This document shows, one piece after another, positions 55,543 to 64,000 of a DNA stretch of 64,000 bases. Position numbers and translations under genes: made by a program. Source of the DNA: Streptomyces davaonensis JCM 4913 (GTDB taxonomy: Bacteria > Actinomycetota > Actinomycetes > Streptomycetales > Streptomycetaceae); assembly GCF_000349325.1 (NCBI RefSeq), contig NC_020504.1:4002053-4066052 (forward strand). Direction: 5' to 3'. Below the pieces are notes generated by a model. It ran no database searches. It was not told the DNA's origin and worked only from the letters and a program-made list of their open reading frames with translations. The first letter of the stretch is position 1; every line of letters begins with the position of its first letter.

Positions 55543-55950
55543 GTGCTGCTGAAACTGACCATCGTCTGCGCGGTCCTCGCCGCGCTCTCCGCCCTGCTCG
55601 CGACCCCGCGGTCACGACGCGAACGGCGGCTGCGCAAGCACGGCCGGGTCGCCACCGCAATCTGCCGGGAGCACCTGAACCCGGCCGACCCGGACGGCCC
55701 GATGCGGATCCGCTGCGGCTTCCGAGTCGAGCCGCACCGGGGGGAGTACCGCGTCGTCGTCCGGACCCGGGAGCACGTTCCGCAGGTCGGCGAGGAGCTG
55801 CGGATCGCCTACGACCCGGGGGATCCGGGCTTCGCGGAGAACCTGGAGTACATGACGGCTCCGGCGTACGGCCGCGAGGACCTCGTGGTCGTGGGGGTCT
55901 GGGTGGCCGCGTACCTCGTGATGGCGTCGTGTGCGGCGGGTGCGGGCTGA
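55543..55950 (+). CDS. DUF3592-like membrane-associated protein
   Basis: A 135-residue protein. An N-terminal helix (1-18, LLKLTIVCAVLAALSALL), a small beta-rich domain with ATAICREHL...GPMRIRCGFRVEPHRGEYRVVV...VGEELRIAYDPGDPGFAEN, and a second helix at about 112-130 resemble DUF3592 proteins. The function is unknown. GTG 55543 is chosen for its GGAGGG ribosome-binding site six bases upstream. Confidence 0.72.
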   Translation: MLLKLTIVCAVLAALSALLATPRSRRERRLRKHGRVATAICREHLNPADPDGPMRIRCGFRVEPHRGEYRVVVRTREHVPQVGEELRIAYDPGDPGFAENLEYMTAPAYGREDLVVVGVWVAAYLVMASCAAGAG

Positions 55951-56066
55951 AGACGGTTTTGCGGCAGTCCCGTTACACATGCAACTTCCCTTGATCCACT
56001 GCCCTCCGTCATCATGATCACGGCAACAGCCACTTCGAACATCTCTTCCACGGGGGAAGGACCCGC

Positions 56067-56648
56067 ATGACATTTCGCATGACCCGCACCCGCCTGGCCA
56101 CCGCCGCGATCAGCGCCGCCGTCGCCGGCACGCTCGCGGTGAGCGCGTCGCCGGCCTCGGCGTCCGCGTCCAACGGCTATATCAGCGGTGGCGGTTCGTT
56201 CTACGACGACTTCGCCGACGAGGGCACCCTGTCGACGGCGTCGTACAAGGACACCAACGCGACCTGCCTGTGGCAGATCATCCTGTACGCCGAGGGCGTC
56301 AAGGAGAGCAACGGCACGCAGTTCGACTACGCCGACATCGACGGCAAGTTCGGCTCGAACACCGCGTACGCCACCAAGCAGCTCCAGAAGGCCTGGGGTC
56401 TGACGCAGGACGGCAAGGTCGGCAACAAGACCTTCGGCGCGGCCGACGACAAGTGGAACTCCTCCACCCGCGCGGGCGAGCTGGAGTACCGCAGCACCGG
56501 CACGACCAACGCCACCAAGTACAAGATCCGGTACCACGGTTCGCGGTACTACTTCGACATCTTCCGTACGGGGGACGGCAAGTACCGCTTCTACCACAAG
56601 AACGTGTGGCACTACGCGACGTACAAGTCCAACAGCGGTTGCAGCTGA
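56067..56648 (+). CDS. Secreted protein with peptidoglycan-binding-like domain
   Basis: A 193-residue exported protein. A signal peptide (about 1-33, ending ASASA) is followed by a PG_binding_1-like unit (IDGKFGSNTAYATKQLQKAWGLTQDGKVGNKTFGA, about 90-124). The rest is rich in Tyr, Ser, Lys and Thr, and ends RFYHKNVWHYATYKSNSGCS. Two Cys may form a disulfide. Probably a wall-associated protein. ATG 56067 follows GGGGGAAGGA. A terminator follows. Confidence 0.82.
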   Translation: MTFRMTRTRLATAAISAAVAGTLAVSASPASASASNGYISGGGSFYDDFADEGTLSTASYKDTNATCLWQIILYAEGVKESNGTQFDYADIDGKFGSNTAYATKQLQKAWGLTQDGKVGNKTFGAADDKWNSSTRAGELEYRSTGTTNATKYKIRYHGSRYYFDIFRTGDGKYRFYHKNVWHYATYKSNSGCS

Positions 56649-56669
56649 CGCCCGCCCTGCATCACGCGG

Positions 56670-56701
56670 TTCGGGCCGGCCCTGAATAGGGCCGGCCCGA
56701 A
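56670..56701. terminator. Bidirectional intrinsic terminator
   Basis: A perfect 14-bp inverted repeat, TTCGGGCCGGCCCT / AGGGCCGGCCCGAA, around the loop GAAT. It lies between the end of the rightward gene (56648) and the end of leftward purH (56723), followed on the plus strand by CTTTCG. Confidence 0.85.
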
Positions 56702-56722
56702 CTTTCGTACACCTGGCGGGGG

Positions 56723-58315
56723 TCAGTGGAAGAAGTGCCGAGTCCCCGTGAAGTACATCGTCACGCCCGCCTTCTTCGCGGCCTCGACGACCTGCTCGTC
56801 GCGGACCGAACCGCCGGGCTGGACCACGGCCTTGACGCCCGCGGAGGTGAGGATCTCCAGGCCGTCGGGGAAGGGGAAGAAGGCGTCGGACGCGGCGTAG
56901 GCGTCCTGGGCGCGTTCGGCGCCCGCCCGCTCCACCGCCAGCTTGGCGGAGTCGACGCGGTTGACCTGGCCCATGCCGACGCCGACCGAGGCGCCGTCCT
57001 TGGCGAGGAGGATGGCGTTGGACTTCACCGCGCGGCACGCCTTCCAGGCGAAGGCCAGCTCGCGCAGCTCCTCGGGGCTGAGCGCCTCGCCGGTGGCCAG
57101 GGTCCAGTTCGCCGGGTCGTCGCCGTCGGCCTGGAGGCGGTCGGTGACCTGGAGGAGGGCACCGCCGTCGATCGCCTTGACCTCGACCGGGTTCGCCGGG
57201 GCCTCGGGGCAGCGCAGCACGCGGATGTTCTTCTTCTTGGCGAGGGCCTCCAGGGCCCCCTCCTCGTAGTCCGGCGCGACGATGACCTCGGTGAAGATCT
57301 CCGCGACCTGCTCCGCCATCTCCTTGCTGACCGGACGGTTGACGGCGATCACGCCGCCGAACGCCGACAGCGGGTCACAGGCGTGCGCCTTGCGGTGCGC
57401 CTCGGCCACGTCCGCGCCGATCGCGATACCGCACGGGTTGGCGTGCTTGATGATCGCGACGGCCGGCTCGTCGTGGTCGTACGCGGCACGGCGCGCGGCG
57501 TCCGTGTCCGTGTAGTTGTTGTACGACATCTCCTTGCCGTGCAGCTGCTCGGCCTTGGCCAGACCGCCGCCGTTGCCGTCCACGTACAGCGCGGCGGGCT
57601 GGTGCGGGTTCTCGCCGTAGCGCAGCGTGCTCTCGCGCTCCCAGGTGGCGCCGAGGAATTCGGGGAACTGACCCGCGGCGGAGCCGCTATCAGCCGCAGC
57701 GCCGACGGCGGCGTACTCGGAGGCGAACCAGGAGGCGACCGCCACGTCGTAGGCCGCCGTGTGCTGGAAGGCCAGCGAGGCGAAGCGCTTGCGCAGCTCC
57801 AGGGTGGTGCCGCCGTTCTCCTTGAGCGCCAGGAGGACCGCGGCGTAAGCGGCCGGGTCGGTGACGACCAGCACGGACGGGTGGTTCTTGGCGGCGGCGC
57901 GGACCATCGACGGGCCGCCGATGTCGATCTGCTCGACGCACTCGTCGGGGGACGCGCCGGAGGCGACGGTCTCACGGAAGGGGTAGAGGTTGACGACGAC
58001 AAGGTCGAACGGCTCCACGCCCAGCTCGGCGAGCTGCTCGCGGTGGCTGTCCAGGCGCAGGTCGGCGAGGATGCCCGCGTGCACCTTCGGGTGCAGGGTC
58101 TTGACCCGGCCGTCCAGGCACTCGGGGAAGCCGGTCAGCTCCTCGACCTTGGTGACGGGGACGCCGGCGGCGGCGATCCGGCCGGCCGTGGAGCCGGTGG
58201 ACACCAGCTCGACGCCGGCCTCGTGCAGCCCGCGCGCGAACTCCTCAAGACCGGTCTTGTCGTAGACACTGACCAGTGCGCGACGGATGGGCCGCGTGTT
58301 GCTCTCGGCGGTCAC
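56723..58315 (-). CDS. purH: Bifunctional AICAR formyltransferase/IMP cyclohydrolase
   Basis: PurH (530 residues) does the last two steps of IMP synthesis: formylation of AICAR (ZMP) with 10-formyl-THF, then ring closure. The MGS-like cyclohydrolase domain is at 1-150 ([30 protein letters not shown]); the formyltransferase domain follows, with the catalytic His in IIKHANPCG and SDAFFPF..GGSVRD at the end. Its substrate ZMP is the precursor of the ZTP ligand of the riboswitch at 30941-31035. GTG 58315 overlaps the purN stop (GTGA). Confidence 0.95.
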   Translation of the reverse strand: MTAESNTRPIRRALVSVYDKTGLEEFARGLHEAGVELVSTGSTAGRIAAAGVPVTKVEELTGFPECLDGRVKTLHPKVHAGILADLRLDSHREQLAELGVEPFDLVVVNLYPFRETVASGASPDECVEQIDIGGPSMVRAAAKNHPSVLVVTDPAAYAAVLLALKENGGTTLELRKRFASLAFQHTAAYDVAVASWFASEYAAVGAAADSGSAAGQFPEFLGATWERESTLRYGENPHQPAALYVDGNGGGLAKAEQLHGKEMSYNNYTDTDAARRAAYDHDEPAVAIIKHANPCGIAIGADVAEAHRKAHACDPLSAFGGVIAVNRPVSKEMAEQVAEIFTEVIVAPDYEEGALEALAKKKNIRVLRCPEAPANPVEVKAIDGGALLQVTDRLQADGDDPANWTLATGEALSPEELRELAFAWKACRAVKSNAILLAKDGASVGVGMGQVNRVDSAKLAVERAGAERAQDAYAASDAFFPFPDGLEILTSAGVKAVVQPGGSVRDEQVVEAAKKAGVTMYFTGTRHFFH

Positions 58316-58929
58316 TGGATAACTACCTTTCGTCCCTCAATGCGATAGCCGTTGCGGGCGAGCCGCCCCACGACCTCGACGAGCAGCCTGCGCTCGACTT
58401 CCTTGATGCGCTCGTGCAGAGCGCTCTCGTCGTCCTCGTCCCGGACCTCGACCACGCCCTGGGCGATGATCGGTCCGGTGTCGACGCCGTCGTCGACGAA
58501 GTGGACGGTGCAGCCGGTGACCCTGGCTCCGTACGCGAGCGCGTCGCGGACGCCGTGGGCGCCGGGAAAACTGGGCAGCAGGGCGGGGTGCGTGTTGACG
58601 AACCGCCCGCCGAAGCGCGCGAGGAATTCCTTGCCGACGATCTTCATGAACCCGGCGGAGACGACGAGGTCGGGCTCGTGCGCGGCGACGGCCTCGGCGA
58701 GCGCGGCATCCCACGCCTCCCGGCTCTCGTACTCCTTGACCTTTCGTACGAAGGTCGGGATCCCGGCGCGCTCGGCGCGGGCCAGCCCCTCGATGCCGTC
58801 GCGGTCGGCGCCGACGGCGACGATCTCGGCGCCGTAGCCCTCGGTGCCGGTCTCGGCGATGGCGTCGAGCAGCGCCTGGAGGTTGGTGCCGGATCCGGAG
58901 ACCAGCACGACTAGGCGCTTGGCAGCCAC
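58312..58929 (-). CDS. purN: Phosphoribosylglycinamide formyltransferase
   Basis: PurN (205 residues) transfers the formyl group from 10-formyl-THF to GAR in purine synthesis. Folate-binding and catalytic blocks are [17 protein letters not shown] (N-terminus), [15 protein letters not shown], the catalytic Asn-His pair in [13 protein letters not shown] and [16 protein letters not shown] 58929 begins [16 protein letters not shown]. It overlaps purH by four bases and is the first gene of the pair; glyA and folD, which supply its formyl donor, lie elsewhere in the window. Confidence 0.95.
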   Translation of the reverse strand: MAAKRLVVLVSGSGTNLQALLDAIAETGTEGYGAEIVAVGADRDGIEGLARAERAGIPTFVRKVKEYESREAWDAALAEAVAAHEPDLVVSAGFMKIVGKEFLARFGGRFVNTHPALLPSFPGAHGVRDALAYGARVTGCTVHFVDDGVDTGPIIAQGVVEVRDEDDESALHERIKEVERRLLVEVVGRLARNGYRIEGRKVVIQ

Positions 58930-59224
58930 AGCGGGGGCCTTTCTCGGGGGTGCGTCGGTACGGCGGCCGGGGCACGTACGCCGCTTGTATGTTCGTACGA
59001 ATGCTTCGGGCCCCCGGGATCGGGGAAGCCTACGAAGCGGCCGACCGTCAGCAACGATACCGGCACACCGGACGGCCCCCACGGGACGGGGGCGTGGCCG
59101 GAAGGTAGCGTCTGGGAGGGACCAGGTCGGGAACGCCGTTCTTGGGCGGTGCGTTCACAGGGTGACGGACCTGGTGCCACCAGCAATAGTCAGCCGTAAT
59201 CACCTAGGGGAAGACGCTCACTTG

Positions 59225-60013
59225 ATGCCGGACCGCAGCCTGCGACTCCTCACGCTCCCCCCGCAGTCGGTGCAGGGAGGGGAGCGCCACGGCGTGCTGC
59301 TGCGCGAGCGGCCCTCCTCGCCACCGGACGCCCCGTCGGGCGGGAACAACGGCGACGAGCGGGACGACAAGCCGAGGGACGACAACCCCTTCGCCCCGCC
59401 GCCGGAGGGCACCCCGGACCGCCCGTGGCAGCCGCGCCGCCCGGCGTCGGGAGAGGGCGACGGCCAGGGCAGTGGCCAGGGCGACAGCCCTTGGGGCAAC
59501 CAGTGGAGCGACCGCCAGCCCGGCCGCTCGTCCGGAGGCTTCGGCGAGCGCCCGGGTGCGGGACCCGAGGGCCAGGGGCCGAACACCGGTGGCGGCCCCG
59601 GCGCGGGCATGCGCTGGGACCCGACGGACCCGGCCCAGCGGCGCGCGCGGTACGCCCTGCTGTGCGGCATGTGGGCCTTCTTCTTCGCCCTGTTCAGCTG
59701 GCCCTACGTCGCCCTGCTGCTGGGCGCGCTCGCCCTGTACTGGGGCATCAGCGCCCTGAGGGCCAAGCCCCGCACCCCCGACCCCGACACCCCGGCCCCG
59801 GCAACCTCGGGCCGCCCGCAGACCACGGCGGCGGTGAGCGGCATCGTCACGGCATCCCTGGCGATCGCCCTGGTAGCAGCAGGCTTCACGGCAAAGCTCG
59901 TCTACAGCGACTACTACACCTGCACCAACGACGCCCTCACCAGCGAGGCCAAGCAATCCTGCAACGACCTCCTGCCGGAGGAGCTGCGGGGCGTGCTGGG
60001 TACCGACAGCTGA
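59225..60013 (+). CDS. Membrane protein with long disordered N-terminus (DUF4190-like)
   Basis: A 262-residue protein. About 135 residues of Pro/Gly/Asp/Gln-rich sequence ([22 protein letters not shown]...) come first; two membrane helices follow at about 140-175, with a [15 protein letters not shown] motif typical of DUF4190 proteins. A third helix (about 205-223) precedes a short extracellular tail with two Cys ([19 protein letters not shown]). ATG 59225 is used; a TTG just before could also serve. A ribosome-binding site AGGGGAAG lies 12 bases upstream. Confidence 0.78.
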   Translation: MPDRSLRLLTLPPQSVQGGERHGVLLRERPSSPPDAPSGGNNGDERDDKPRDDNPFAPPPEGTPDRPWQPRRPASGEGDGQGSGQGDSPWGNQWSDRQPGRSSGGFGERPGAGPEGQGPNTGGGPGAGMRWDPTDPAQRRARYALLCGMWAFFFALFSWPYVALLLGALALYWGISALRAKPRTPDPDTPAPATSGRPQTTAAVSGIVTASLAIALVAAGFTAKLVYSDYYTCTNDALTSEAKQSCNDLLPEELRGVLGTDS

Positions 60014-60016
60014 CAA

Positions 60017-60122
60017 ATTCAGCCTGTCCGGCGTTTGAGGACGAGGCCCTTTCGGGGCCGACAGCGGGGGTCTGGGGGCGGCAGCCCCAGGGATGGGACG
60101 GGTAGGGGCGGCAGGGGCGAAA
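60017..60122. repeat. Streptomyces interspersed intergenic repeat
   Basis: Most of the gap between two convergent genes consists of a sequence I recognise as a very common Streptomyces repeat. It starts ATTCAGCCTGTCCGGCGTTT, then GAGGACGAGGCC, a short hairpin CGGGGCCG, GCGGGGGTCTGGGGGCGGCA and GCCCCAGGG, and ends GGGGCGGCAGGGGCGAAA. It probably folds into two hairpins, one around CCCCAG/CTGGGG. It is likely to act as a transcription stop between convergent genes. Confidence 0.75.
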
Positions 60123-60123
60123 A

Positions 60124-61668
60124 TCATGGGCCCTGCGGAGCGTCCCCCTCCCCCGACGCCTCCCGCAGCGCGGCCCAGCGAGCCTCGCGCGCCGCATCGT
60201 CGGCAAGCCAGGGGGCCAGCTCCGGCTCGGCAGGCAGGAAGTCGTACCCCTCGAAGTCCGCGTCCACCGGACCGACGGCCACCGAGGGCTTCTCGCGCCG
60301 CCCGAACCAGCGCCGCCGCCCCTTCAAGGCTTCCTCCCCCGCCTCCCCCATCCGCGGCTTCGCGATCCTCGGCACCTGATACGCCCGGCACCTCCACCCC
60401 CGCACCCCCACCGCCGTAGGCACGCCCACCACCGCGCCCCACACCAGCGCCGCCACTCCCACCTGCCACCACACAGGACCGAAGCTCGCGAGCGCCGCCA
60501 CCCCGAGCGGCCCACCCGCCACGGCAGCCGCCACCGACACCGCCACCGCGCACATCGCCGAGGCCAGCACAGTCACCCCGGCAGTACGCCCGCGCGACCA
60601 CGCCCCCGCCTCACCCGAGGCCCCACCACCGCCTGCCCGACCCACGAACCACCCCACCGTCACCCCGGCCGCCACCGGCACCACCCCCGCCGCCCAGTTC
60701 AACGGCGTCCCGTCCCCCGCCTCCGGCACCGCGGCCAGCAGCGGAAACGGCGGAAGGAGCGCGGCGGGGGACGAGGACAGCGGGCCCACGGCATGGCCCG
60801 CGCCCAGGGAGAAGCCGGGACCCAGGGAGTACGCCATCGCCCACAGAGCCGCGTTCGGCATCAGGACCAGACACAGCAGCAGCACCGCGAACTGCCCCGA
60901 CAGCCCTTCCGTGAGCCGCAGGAACGACCCCTGCGCCGCACCCCCGTGCCACACCAGCGACACCGCCAGCAGCAACGCCCCACCCCCGAACAGCACCGCC
61001 ACCCCCGCCCCCGCCGCCCGCGCCGCCGCGTCCAGCCGGACCCGCGCCTCCACCCCCACGAACAGCCGCCGCACGCCCGCCGGCAGCAGGATCAGCACCT
61101 CGTCCACCGCATCCCGGGGCCGCCCGTACGCCGTCCACACCCCCGCCCCGGCCGCCCCCACCACGACCAACGGCACGCACACCCCCGTCCACACCCAGTC
61201 CGGCCGCAGCACCCCGCCCGCCGCGTACACCGCGGCCGCCGTCCCCACGGAGAGGTAACCGATCACCACACCCGCCCACGCCGTACGGCCGGACGCCGCC
61301 TCGCCGTCGTCCATCGCGTCCCGCGCCGCCCGGTGCACCAGCCACACCGGCAGCACGGGCAGGAGCAGCGGGGTGACGCCCACCGGCGCGGGGATGCCGG
61401 ACAGCGTGTCGGTGCGGACCAGTTCGGCCCCGTGCGCCAGCAGCCACAGCCCCGCCGCCACATGCAGCGCACCACCCGGCCCGCTGTCCGGATACGGCGA
61501 ACTGATCCACAGCACCATCACCAGTACCGCGAACGACCCGAGCCCGAGACCCGCGGCCACCGCACCACCCAGGAGGCCCGCGGCCAGTCCGGGCGACCGG
61601 TCGCGCAACCGGGTGAGCAAGGACGACAACGGCGATCGGCGAACGGTCATCTGGATCACGCCCGCCAT
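60124..61668 (-). CDS. perM: PerM-like cell-division membrane protein (DUF6350)
   Basis: A 514-residue integral membrane protein with about ten helices. It corresponds to the DUF6350 family, named for mycobacterial PerM (Rv0955), which supports FtsB and division under stress. In mycobacteria perM also lies between sucCD and purNH, as here, and this gene context is the main evidence for the name. The C-terminal 60 residues are soluble and acidic ([27 protein letters not shown]). The start is ATG 61668 or the ATG at 61650 (MTVRRSPLS). Confidence 0.82.
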   Translation of the reverse strand: MAGVIQMTVRRSPLSSLLTRLRDRSPGLAAGLLGGAVAAGLGLGSFAVLVMVLWISSPYPDSGPGGALHVAAGLWLLAHGAELVRTDTLSGIPAPVGVTPLLLPVLPVWLVHRAARDAMDDGEAASGRTAWAGVVIGYLSVGTAAAVYAAGGVLRPDWVWTGVCVPLVVVGAAGAGVWTAYGRPRDAVDEVLILLPAGVRRLFVGVEARVRLDAAARAAGAGVAVLFGGGALLLAVSLVWHGGAAQGSFLRLTEGLSGQFAVLLLCLVLMPNAALWAMAYSLGPGFSLGAGHAVGPLSSSPAALLPPFPLLAAVPEAGDGTPLNWAAGVVPVAAGVTVGWFVGRAGGGGASGEAGAWSRGRTAGVTVLASAMCAVAVSVAAAVAGGPLGVAALASFGPVWWQVGVAALVWGAVVGVPTAVGVRGWRCRAYQVPRIAKPRMGEAGEEALKGRRRWFGRREKPSVAVGPVDADFEGYDFLPAEPELAPWLADDAAREARWAALREASGEGDAPQGP

Positions 61669-61764
61669 GCTCCCAACGACACGCGCTTTCCCGTCGTAAC
61701 AGGCGAACTTCCGCTGTGTCGCTCAATATACGTTTATGTACCTTTTCGTACGAAGGGGCGCCCT

Positions 61765-62844
61765 GTGACGCAGAGCCCTTCCACCCCGCTTCCGCCGCCC
61801 AAGGAACGCCGACGCCTGCGCGAGGAACAGTCGTTGACGCAGGCTCAGGTCGCGGCGCGGGTCGGCGTGACACGGGAGACGGTGCGCGCGTGGGAGACCG
61901 GCCGTACGACTCCGCGCGGCCGGAAGCGGGAGGTGTACGCGAAGTTGCTGAACGAACTGACCGCGCATCAGCAGGACACCGGGACGGACGAGGTGACGCC
62001 CGTACCGGATCCACATCCGGAACCGCCGACCGCCCCCTCCCCCGCCGCCCTGACGCCGACTCAGGCCTTCGACGCGCTGTACGCGTTCTGCGCGCCCGCG
62101 CTGGTCCGGCAGACCTATCTGCTCACCGGGCGGCGGGAGCTGGCGCGGGAGTCGGTGGAGCGGGCCTTTCAACTCGCCTGGCAGCGCTGGCCGGAGGTGG
62201 CCGTCGACCGGGATCCGGCGGGCTGGGTGCGGGCGACGGCGCACGAGTACGCGCTCTCCCCCTGGCACCGGTTCCGCCCCCGCTACCGGCACCCCGAACC
62301 CCCGCCCGCGGACGCCTCCGACCGGGCCCTGATGGACGTACTCCTCACCCTGCCACCGCGCCACCGCCGGACGCTGGTGCTCTACGACGGGGTCGGCCTC
62401 GATCTGCCGGACACGGCGGCCGAGACGGAGGCGACCACACCCGCGGCGGCGAACCGGCTGCTGCACGCGCGCGAGACCGTGGCCGCGCGCCTGCCGGAGC
62501 TGTCGGACCCGGCCGAACTGCACCGTCGCCTCACGGAAGTGGCCTCGGCGGAACGACTGCGCGCCGCGAAGCCGCCGACGGTACGCACCGGCAGCGAGCG
62601 CCGGGCCAGCTTCTGGACCCGCGCCGCCATCGCCTTCACGGTCGCCCTCATCGGCACCACCGCCCTCACCCTGCGCACGGCCCCCACCCAGTACGAACCC
62701 CCGGTGGCCCCGGGCACCACCATCCGCGGCGTCCCCCCGAGGGTGGCCCCGGGGCCACTGTCGGAGAGGGAGCAGAAACTACGGACGAAACTCCGGGAGG
62801 AGACGACGAGCGGCCCGGAGAGACTGGTCCCACAGAGCCGCTGA
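61765..62844 (+). CDS. XRE-family HTH fused to degenerate sigma-70-like regions and a membrane helix
   Basis: A 359-residue fusion. Residues 10-75 are a clear XRE/Cro helix-turn-helix (RRRLREEQSLTQAQVAARVGVTRETVRAWETGRTTPRG). Residues 105-180 resemble sigma region 2 (AFDALYAFCAPALVRQTYLLTGRRELARESVERAFQLAWQRWPEVA..DPAGWVRATAHEY). Residues 195-250 resemble region 4 (ALMDVLLTLPPRHRRTLVLYDGVGLDLPDTAAETEATTPAAANRLLHARETVAARL), but the usual recognition-helix Arg residues are changed. A membrane helix (about 290-310) and a short outer tail follow. GTG 61765 follows GAAGGGG. I know of no characterised member. Confidence 0.85.
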   Translation: MTQSPSTPLPPPKERRRLREEQSLTQAQVAARVGVTRETVRAWETGRTTPRGRKREVYAKLLNELTAHQQDTGTDEVTPVPDPHPEPPTAPSPAALTPTQAFDALYAFCAPALVRQTYLLTGRRELARESVERAFQLAWQRWPEVAVDRDPAGWVRATAHEYALSPWHRFRPRYRHPEPPPADASDRALMDVLLTLPPRHRRTLVLYDGVGLDLPDTAAETEATTPAAANRLLHARETVAARLPELSDPAELHRRLTEVASAERLRAAKPPTVRTGSERRASFWTRAAIAFTVALIGTTALTLRTAPTQYEPPVAPGTTIRGVPPRVAPGPLSEREQKLRTKLREETTSGPERLVPQSR

Positions 62845-62848
62845 ACAC

Positions 62849-62886
62849 CGATGGGCCCGTCCCCCACCCGGGGAACGGGCCCATCG
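62849..62886. terminator. Bidirectional intrinsic terminator
   Basis: CGATGGGCCCGT pairs with ACGGGCCCATCG (12 bp perfect), and the inner CCCC/GGGG extends the stem. It lies between the ends of the rightward HTH-sigma gene and leftward sucD. Confidence 0.82.
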
Positions 62887-62903
62887 ACGTGCAGCCTGGA
62901 AAC

Positions 62904-63788
62904 TCAGGCGGAGAGAATCTCCCGCGCCAGCTTCGCCGTCTCGGTCGGGGTCTTGCCGACCTTGACGCCTGCGGCCTCCAGGGCCTCCTTCTTCGCCTGG
63001 GCCGTGCCGGAGGAGCCGGAGACGATGGCGCCGGCGTGGCCCATGGTCTTGCCCTCGGGCGCGGTGAAGCCCGCGACGTAACCGACGACCGGCTTGGTCA
63101 CGTTCTTCGCGATGAAGTCCGCGGCCCGCTCCTCGGCGTCGCCACCGATCTCACCGATCATCACGATCAGGTCGGTGTCGGGGTCGGCCTCGAACGCGGC
63201 GAGCGCGTCGATGTGCGTCGTACCGATGATCGGGTCGCCACCGATGCCGACGGCGGTCGAGAAGCCGATGTCACGCAGCTCGTACATCATCTGGTACGTC
63301 AGCGTGCCGGACTTCGAGACCAGGCCGATACGGCCCGGCTTGGTGATGTCGCCCGGGATGATGCCGACGTTCGACTGACCCGGCGTGATGATGCCGGGGC
63401 AGTTCGGGCCGATGATCCGGGTCTTGTTGCCCTTCTTGCCGGCGTACGCCCAGAACGACGCCGAGTCGTGCACGGCGATGCCCTCGGTGATCACGACGGC
63501 CAGCGGGATCTCGGCGTCGATGGCCTCGACGACCGCGTCCTTGGTGAACTTCTCCGGCACGAAGATGACGGAGACGTTGGCGCCGGTGGCCTCGATGGCC
63601 TCCTTGACGGTGCCGTAGACCGGTACCTCGGTACCGTCGAAGTCCACGGTCGTGCCCGCCTTGCGAGGGTTCACGCCGCCCACGACGTTGGTGCCGTCGC
63701 CCAGCATGAGCTTGGTGTGCTTCATGCCCGTGGCGCCGGTCATGCCCTGGACGATGACCTTGCTGTCCTTGTTGAGCCAGATAGCCAT
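62904..63788 (-). CDS. sucD: Succinate-CoA ligase alpha subunit
   Basis: SucD (294 residues) binds CoA and carries the phosphohistidine of succinyl-CoA synthetase, the TCA step coupled to ATP or GTP formation. The CoA-binding Rossmann fold starts [24 protein letters not shown]. The phosphorylated His is in [15 protein letters not shown], and [20 protein letters not shown] is intact. sucC lies upstream on the same strand, 27 bp away. A terminator follows. Confidence 0.95.
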   Translation of the reverse strand: MAIWLNKDSKVIVQGMTGATGMKHTKLMLGDGTNVVGGVNPRKAGTTVDFDGTEVPVYGTVKEAIEATGANVSVIFVPEKFTKDAVVEAIDAEIPLAVVITEGIAVHDSASFWAYAGKKGNKTRIIGPNCPGIITPGQSNVGIIPGDITKPGRIGLVSKSGTLTYQMMYELRDIGFSTAVGIGGDPIIGTTHIDALAAFEADPDTDLIVMIGEIGGDAEERAADFIAKNVTKPVVGYVAGFTAPEGKTMGHAGAIVSGSSGTAQAKKEALEAAGVKVGKTPTETAKLAREILSA

Positions 63789-63815
63789 GGTGTGTTCTGT
63801 CCTCGTCCTGAGTGC

Positions 63816-64000
63816 TTACTTTGCGGCGTGGGCCAGCTCGGCGGCCTTGTCGGCCGCGCCGTCCATGGTGTCGACGCGCTGCACCAGCGGGTGGTTGGCG
63901 TCGGTGAGGATCTGCCGGCCGAGCTCGGCGTTGTTGCCGTCGAGCCGGACGACCAGCGGCTTGGTGACGTTCTCGCCACGGTCCTCGAGGAGCTTCAGGG
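63816..64000 (-). CDS. sucC: Succinate-CoA ligase beta subunit, C-terminal end (partial)
   Basis: The last 61 codons of sucC enter from the right edge and end at TAA (63816-63818). The visible peptide includes [20 protein letters not shown] and ends AELAHAAK, which is the conserved C-terminus of the nucleotide-binding beta subunit. sucD follows after 27 bp, making the usual sucCD pair. Confidence 0.92.
   Translation of the reverse strand, partial: LKLLEDRGENVTKPLVVRLDGNNAELGRQILTDANHPLVQRVDTMDGAADKAAELAHAAK

Noticed and set aside
58930..59224. ZTP riboswitch upstream of purN
   Set aside because: None of the conserved blocks (CCGTGACTGGCG, CGGGGAGCG, GCCTGGGC) is found on the minus strand.

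Overview
The window is high-GC actinobacterial DNA with frequent GTG starts, tight ATGA/GTGA/TGATG overlaps and long antisense shadow frames. The gene content and order (sdhCDAB, trpS, glyA-rocD, mdh, folD, purHN, perM, sucD-sucC) are those of a Streptomyces chromosome core. From memory, the order runs colinearly with the SCO4860 to SCO4808 part of S. coelicolor. There are no rRNA or tRNA genes, CRISPR arrays, insertion sequences or prophage genes. Two intergenic sequences look like copies of interspersed repeat families of streptomycetes.

Layout. 0-6.2 kb: partial ORF, a GH20 hexosaminidase, an OHCU-decarboxylase-like protein lacking the catalytic His/Glu, and sdhCDAB, in which sdhA carries a one-base frameshift. 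6.2-16 kb: an orphan small protein that looks like a beta-grasp protein ending in Gly-Gly, a VOC protein, a membrane protein/DCC pair behind two matching palindromes, a secreted serine protease, a TetR regulator, an MMPL exporter with an added C-terminal beta-sandwich, a two-component system and a family 5 solute-binding protein. 16-25 kb: cell-envelope genes (metallophosphoesterase, SCO4848-family protein, D,D-carboxypeptidase, YihY/BrkB) and a full set of homologues of the mycobacterial decaprenylphosphoryl-arabinose pathway (GtrA, UbiA-type transferase, PAP2, DprE1, DprE2). 25-30 kb: trpS, and an ECF sigma factor with a membrane-anchored partner and two paralogous surface proteins. 30-36.6 kb: glyA behind a ZTP (pfl) riboswitch, rocD, a YgiB/YgiC-like pair, a MocR regulator and two small metabolic genes. 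36.6-43.7 kb: a choline-to-glycine-betaine operon (betB, betA, ABC ATPase with CBS domain, double-length permease, binding protein). 44-49.4 kb: an ECF41 sigma factor with a candidate target oxidoreductase, a DinB protein, a MarR-GNAT fusion behind a 22-bp palindrome, and a membrane protein. 49.5-64 kb: mdh, two paralogous membrane-anchored HTH proteins, folD-DUF3017, small envelope proteins, purNH, perM, an XRE-sigma-like-membrane fusion, sucD and the end of sucC.

Much of the window serves central metabolism: the TCA cycle (sdhCDAB, mdh, sucCD) and one-carbon/purine metabolism (glyA, folD, purN, purH). The ZTP riboswitch on glyA ties one-carbon supply to purine status. A second theme is surface and stress signalling, with two ECF-type systems and three HTH proteins that carry a membrane segment. 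The best candidates for new biology are the ECF/anchored-partner/twin-paralogue locus (26.2-29.4 kb), the orphan Gly-Gly protein (6.2 kb), the XRE-sigma-like-membrane fusion (61.8 kb) and the structured leader of folD.
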